In this document: positions 50,879 through 53,280 of the stretch, one piece after another | Layout of the letters: the number at the start of each line of letters is the position of its first letter | How positions within the stretch are numbered: position 1 is the first letter of the stretch | Source of the DNA: an uncultured Roseovarius sp. | GTDB taxonomy: Bacteria; Pseudomonadota; Alphaproteobacteria; Rhodobacterales; Rhodobacteraceae | Direction of reading: 5' to 3' | DNA: 53,280 nt | Assembly (NCBI RefSeq): GCF_913054395.1 | Contig: NZ_CAJXIP010000005.1 | Span: 1-53,280, forward strand | Translations under genes and position numbers: made by a program | Notes under the pieces: generated by a model | Seen by the model: only the letters and a program-made list of their open reading frames with translations | Told to the model about the DNA's origin: nothing | Databases searched by the model: none

Positions 50879-52183
50879 TTAGCCTGCCGATGTTGCGGAA
50901 CGGCGTTCGGCATTGCCCTGCGCCAGCCTTATATCAGCGGTGCGTGCGTGGCCCTCCATCCGTTCGGCTCGGCTCAGGCTGGCGGTGACCCGGGCCAGAT
51001 CGGGCAGGGCGCGGTCATCGACCTCTTGCCAGGTGACCGTCTTGAGGAACTTGTGGACCGACAGCCCGCCGGTATAGCGCGCCGCGCCAGACGTGGGCAG
51101 AACGTGGTTGGGACCAGCCGCCTTGTCGCCAAAGGCCACGGTCGTCTTTTCCCCCAGAAACAGCGAGCCATAGGCGCGCAGCCGGGTGCGCCAGCCGTCA
51201 AGATCGCGGGCCTGCACATGCAGGTGTTCGGGCGCGCGTGTGTCGGCGAAGTCGGCCATGTCCTCGGCACTGTCGCACAGGACGATCTCGCCGAGATCGG
51301 CCCAGGCGGTGGCGGCGGCAGAGCGGTTCGGCTCTGGCAGGTCGGCGATCAGCGCCGGGATGCGCCCGAGAACGGCGCTTGCCAGGGCGCGGTCGGTCGT
51401 GGCCAGCCAGACCGGAGAATTGGCGCCATGTTCGGCCTGTCCCACCAGATCGGCGGCGACGGTTTCGGGGTCCGCGGTGTCATCGGCGAGGATCAGGCTA
51501 TCGGTGGGGCCTGCGAACATGTCGATGCCGATGGGGCCGAACAGCTGTCGTTTGGCCTCGGCCACATAGGCATTGCCGGGTCCGACAAGAATGTCGGCGG
51601 GTGGCGCGCCAAACAGGCCAAAGGCCAGGGCCGCGATCCCCTGTACGCCGCCGATGGTCAGGATCCGGGTGGCCCCGGCCAGATCCATCGCGTAGAGCAT
51701 CGCATCGGGAATGCCCTCACCGGCGCAGGGCGGCGAGCAGGCTGTGATATCGGCCACGCCTGCGACGCGTGCGGTGGCGATGCTCATCAGGGCGCTGGCG
51801 ATATGGCTATAGCGCCCACCGGGCACGTAACAGCCCGCTGCGCCAAGCGGGATCTGGCGTTGGCCGGCGATCAGGCCGGGGCGCAACTCGACCGTCATGT
51901 CCTGCGCGGTGGCGCGTTGCGCCTCGGCAAAGCGGGATATGTTGTCATGCGCCCAGTCGATGTCGTCCTTGAGGGCTTGCGGGACTCGGGCGCTTGCGGC
52001 GGAGATCTGATCGCGGGTCACGGTGATTTCGCCCTGCCAGCCATCAAGGCTGCGGGCATATTCAAGCGCCACCTGCGCGCCGCCCGTGCGCAACCGCGCC
52101 AGCATGACCTGAACGGTATCGGCCACATCAGCGGCGGTTTGAAGCGGTTGGCCGGGGGCGGTTTTCAGATAGGTCATAGGCAT
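50879..52183 (-). CDS. Histidinol dehydrogenase-family enzyme, HpsN-like (sulfopropanediol dehydrogenase type)
   Basis: A 434-residue zinc-dependent NAD dehydrogenase of the HisD fold. The region GAAGCYVPGGRYSHIASALMSI is of the HpsN type rather than that of biosynthetic HisD. Zinc and catalytic residues appear in GQAEHGANSPVWL and APEHLHV, and the C-terminal GGLSVHKFLKTVTWQEV is conserved. HpsN oxidises (R)-2,3-dihydroxypropane-1-sulfonate to sulfolactate in roseobacters. No sulfonate genes or histidine genes are adjacent, so the alcohol substrate is uncertain. ATG 52183 follows AAGGAG. It lies between the phosphatase and the racemase genes on the minus strand. Confidence 0.85.
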   Translation of the reverse strand: MPMTYLKTAPGQPLQTAADVADTVQVMLARLRTGGAQVALEYARSLDGWQGEITVTRDQISAASARVPQALKDDIDWAHDNISRFAEAQRATAQDMTVELRPGLIAGQRQIPLGAAGCYVPGGRYSHIASALMSIATARVAGVADITACSPPCAGEGIPDAMLYAMDLAGATRILTIGGVQGIAALAFGLFGAPPADILVGPGNAYVAEAKRQLFGPIGIDMFAGPTDSLILADDTADPETVAADLVGQAEHGANSPVWLATTDRALASAVLGRIPALIADLPEPNRSAAATAWADLGEIVLCDSAEDMADFADTRAPEHLHVQARDLDGWRTRLRAYGSLFLGEKTTVAFGDKAAGPNHVLPTSGAARYTGGLSVHKFLKTVTWQEVDDRALPDLARVTASLSRAERMEGHARTADIRLAQGNAERRSATSAG

Positions 52184-52306
52184 GGGGCAATCTCCTTGGC
52201 CCATGAATGACGCGGCGCGTAGACATCAGGCAAGCGGATTGACGCGCCGGGGAGGTCATTTTTTCGTGGGCTGAAAGGGGCCTTCGGAAATCCCGAAGCC
52301 AGCCGC

Positions 52307-52744
52307 TCAGAGCGTTGCCGCCAGCCCGCGTGCCGCAGTTTCGATCAGATCAAGCGTGCCATCGAAATCGCGGGTGTAATACGGGTCGGGCACGTGATCC
52401 ATGCCCGCGTCCGGCGCGAAATCGGTCATCAGGCGCACCGGGGTTGTATTGCCGGTCGGTCGCAACGCCTCGATATCGCGCAGGTTCTGGGCATCCATCG
52501 CGATGACAAGATCAAAGCGGGTGAAATCATCGGCCCGGAACTGGCGCGCGCGCAGGTCAGAGAGGTCGATCCCGCGGGCGCATGCGGCGGTCTGCATCGG
52601 GCCATAGGGTGGCTCGCCCACATGCCAGCCACCGGTGCCGGCGCTATCGGTCGCCACCTGCGGGGCGAGCGCGCGAAATACCCCTTCGGCGGCCGGCGAG
52701 CGACAGATGTTGCCGAGGCAGACGAATAGGATTGCACTGGTCAT
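52307..52744 (-). CDS. Low-molecular-weight protein tyrosine phosphatase
   Basis: A 145-residue phosphatase of normal family length. The P-loop is CLGNICRS with the nucleophile Cys9 and Arg15. The general acid is Asp in DPYY near the C-terminus (HVPDPYYTRDF). Such enzymes dephosphorylate protein tyrosine or small substrates; in bacteria they often regulate polysaccharide export, but no such genes are near. ATG 52744 gives the family start MTSAILFVCLGN. It is 53 bases from, and divergent to, the sirtuin gene, and 123 bases upstream of the HpsN-like gene. Confidence 0.92.
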   Translation of the reverse strand: MTSAILFVCLGNICRSPAAEGVFRALAPQVATDSAGTGGWHVGEPPYGPMQTAACARGIDLSDLRARQFRADDFTRFDLVIAMDAQNLRDIEALRPTGNTTPVRLMTDFAPDAGMDHVPDPYYTRDFDGTLDLIETAARGLAATL

Positions 52745-52797
52745 CGGGGACCCTTTCCGGCAGGTTTGCGAGGCGCAGAATAGGCAAAAGGGCCGCA

Positions 52798-53280
52798 ATG
52801 GAAAAGATCGTCATTCTGACAGGTGCCGGGATTTCGGCGGAAAGCGGGCTTGCGACGTTTCGTGACGAGGGCGGGCTTTGGGCGGCGCACAGGATCGAGG
52901 ATGTGGCGACGCCAGAGGCCTTTGAGCGGGACCCCGATCTTGTGCACCGCTTTTACAATGCCCGGCGCGCGCAGGCCGCCAGGGTGGCACCGAATGCCGC
53001 GCATCGCGCGCTTGCGCGCCTTCAGGAACGGCATGGTGGCGAGGTGGTGCTTGTAACGCAGAATGTGGATGCCCTGCACGAGGCTGCGGGAAGTCGCGCG
53101 GTGATGCATATGCATGGCACGCTTGCCGGGGCGCTTTGTGCGCGCTGCGAGGCGCGTTGGCCTGCGCCACTGGTGATGTCAACGCAGGATGCCTGCCCGG
53201 TCTGCGGCGCAAAGGCCACCCGGCCCGATATCGTGTGGTTCGGGGAAATGCCTCACGGGATGGAGGCGATCTGGACCCAT
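52798..53280 (+). CDS. cobB: Sir2-family NAD-dependent deacylase (CobB-type), cut by the window end
   Basis: The first 161 residues of a sirtuin that runs past the window edge. The NAD motif is GAGIS (9-13), followed by GLATFRDEGGLW. QNVD (88-91) and His106 in MHMHGTL are catalytic. Cys114, Cys117, Cys133 and Cys136 form the zinc ribbon. Tyr53-xx-Arg56 (FYNARR) is the class III signature that recognises negatively charged acyl groups, so desuccinylase as well as deacetylase activity is likely. The N-terminus starts directly with the Rossmann strand, as in short CobB. It is divergent from the phosphatase gene. Confidence 0.94.
   Translation, partial: MEKIVILTGAGISAESGLATFRDEGGLWAAHRIEDVATPEAFERDPDLVHRFYNARRAQAARVAPNAAHRALARLQERHGGEVVLVTQNVDALHEAAGSRAVMHMHGTLAGALCARCEARWPAPLVMSTQDACPVCGAKATRPDIVWFGEMPHGMEAIWTH

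Noticed and set aside
50879..52183. Biosynthetic histidinol dehydrogenase HisD
   Set aside because: The N-terminus and the GCYVPGGRYSHIASALMSI block fit the HpsN-like branch, and no histidine genes are adjacent. HisD activity cannot be fully excluded.
1..53280. CRISPR arrays, tRNA or rRNA genes, insertion sequences, prophage or toxin-antitoxin modules
   Set aside because: None was recognised on either strand by reading; small tRNA genes could in principle be missed without a covariance-model scan.

Overview
The window is about 53 kb of high-GC, densely packed bacterial chromosome. The protein content points to an alphaproteobacterium of the Rhodobacteraceae (roseobacter type): TAXI-TRAP transport, an MttB-family methyltransferase, a plant/alpha-type GshA, a two-subunit PntAB, a RibB with a dead RibA-like tail, a Rhodobacter-type Idi, a BKACE/L-carnitine dehydrogenase locus, and a dispersed intergenic repeat ending in GGCAAGAAGAA. 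No rRNA, tRNA, CRISPR, insertion sequence or prophage was recognised. The first gene starts 8 bases into the window and the last (a sirtuin) runs off the end.

Layout. 0-5.5 kb: HAD phosphatase plus EamA exporter, an orphan MttB-family methyltransferase, a tiny secreted protein divergent from a LuxR-type regulator, and a cation diffusion facilitator with altered metal ligands. 5.6-7.9 kb: TPP-riboswitch operon thiZ-tenA-thiX (no substrate-binding protein). 8-9.7 kb: H-NOX-like protein translationally coupled to a GGDEF diguanylate cyclase. 9.7-15.3 kb: TAXI receptor, fused TRAP permease and DadA-like oxidase, with a divergent LysR. 15.4-16.7 kb: cytochrome c and idi. 16.8-25.7 kb: a carnitine / gamma-butyrobetaine degradation cluster. 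25.7-34.2 kb: a hypothetical protein, lytic transglycosylase, pepN, a C26 amidotransferase, a response regulator with a dead GGDEF domain, an SDR and an ICMT-like methyltransferase. 34.3-37.3 kb: pntAB. 37.5-41.6 kb: DUF3422, cupin, SHMT-like enzyme with divergent LysR. 41.7-43.9 kb: ribB-ribH-nusB. 44-50 kb: gshA, a membrane protein and rsmE facing ubiA, then an OmpA/BON-like protein and a coiled-coil protein. 50-53 kb: Asp/Glu racemase, a HisD/HpsN-like dehydrogenase, a low-molecular-weight phosphatase and cobB.

How genes work together. The best-defined system is the carnitine cluster: NDP-forming acyl-CoA ligase, acyl-CoA dehydrogenase and CaiD-like hydratase can take gamma-butyrobetaine or crotonobetaine to carnitinyl-CoA. 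L-carnitine dehydrogenase fused to a thioesterase, together with a BKACE enzyme, then takes carnitine to glycine betaine and acetoacetyl-CoA. A GlxA/CdhR-type AraC regulator is divergent, and a lipocalin lipoprotein and an extra SDR are embedded in the operon. The ABC, TRAP and TenA genes fit scavenging of thiamine precursors and of amino-acid-like compounds. c-di-GMP signalling is represented by one intact and one degenerate GGDEF protein. Enzyme substrates are inferred from family membership and neighbours.
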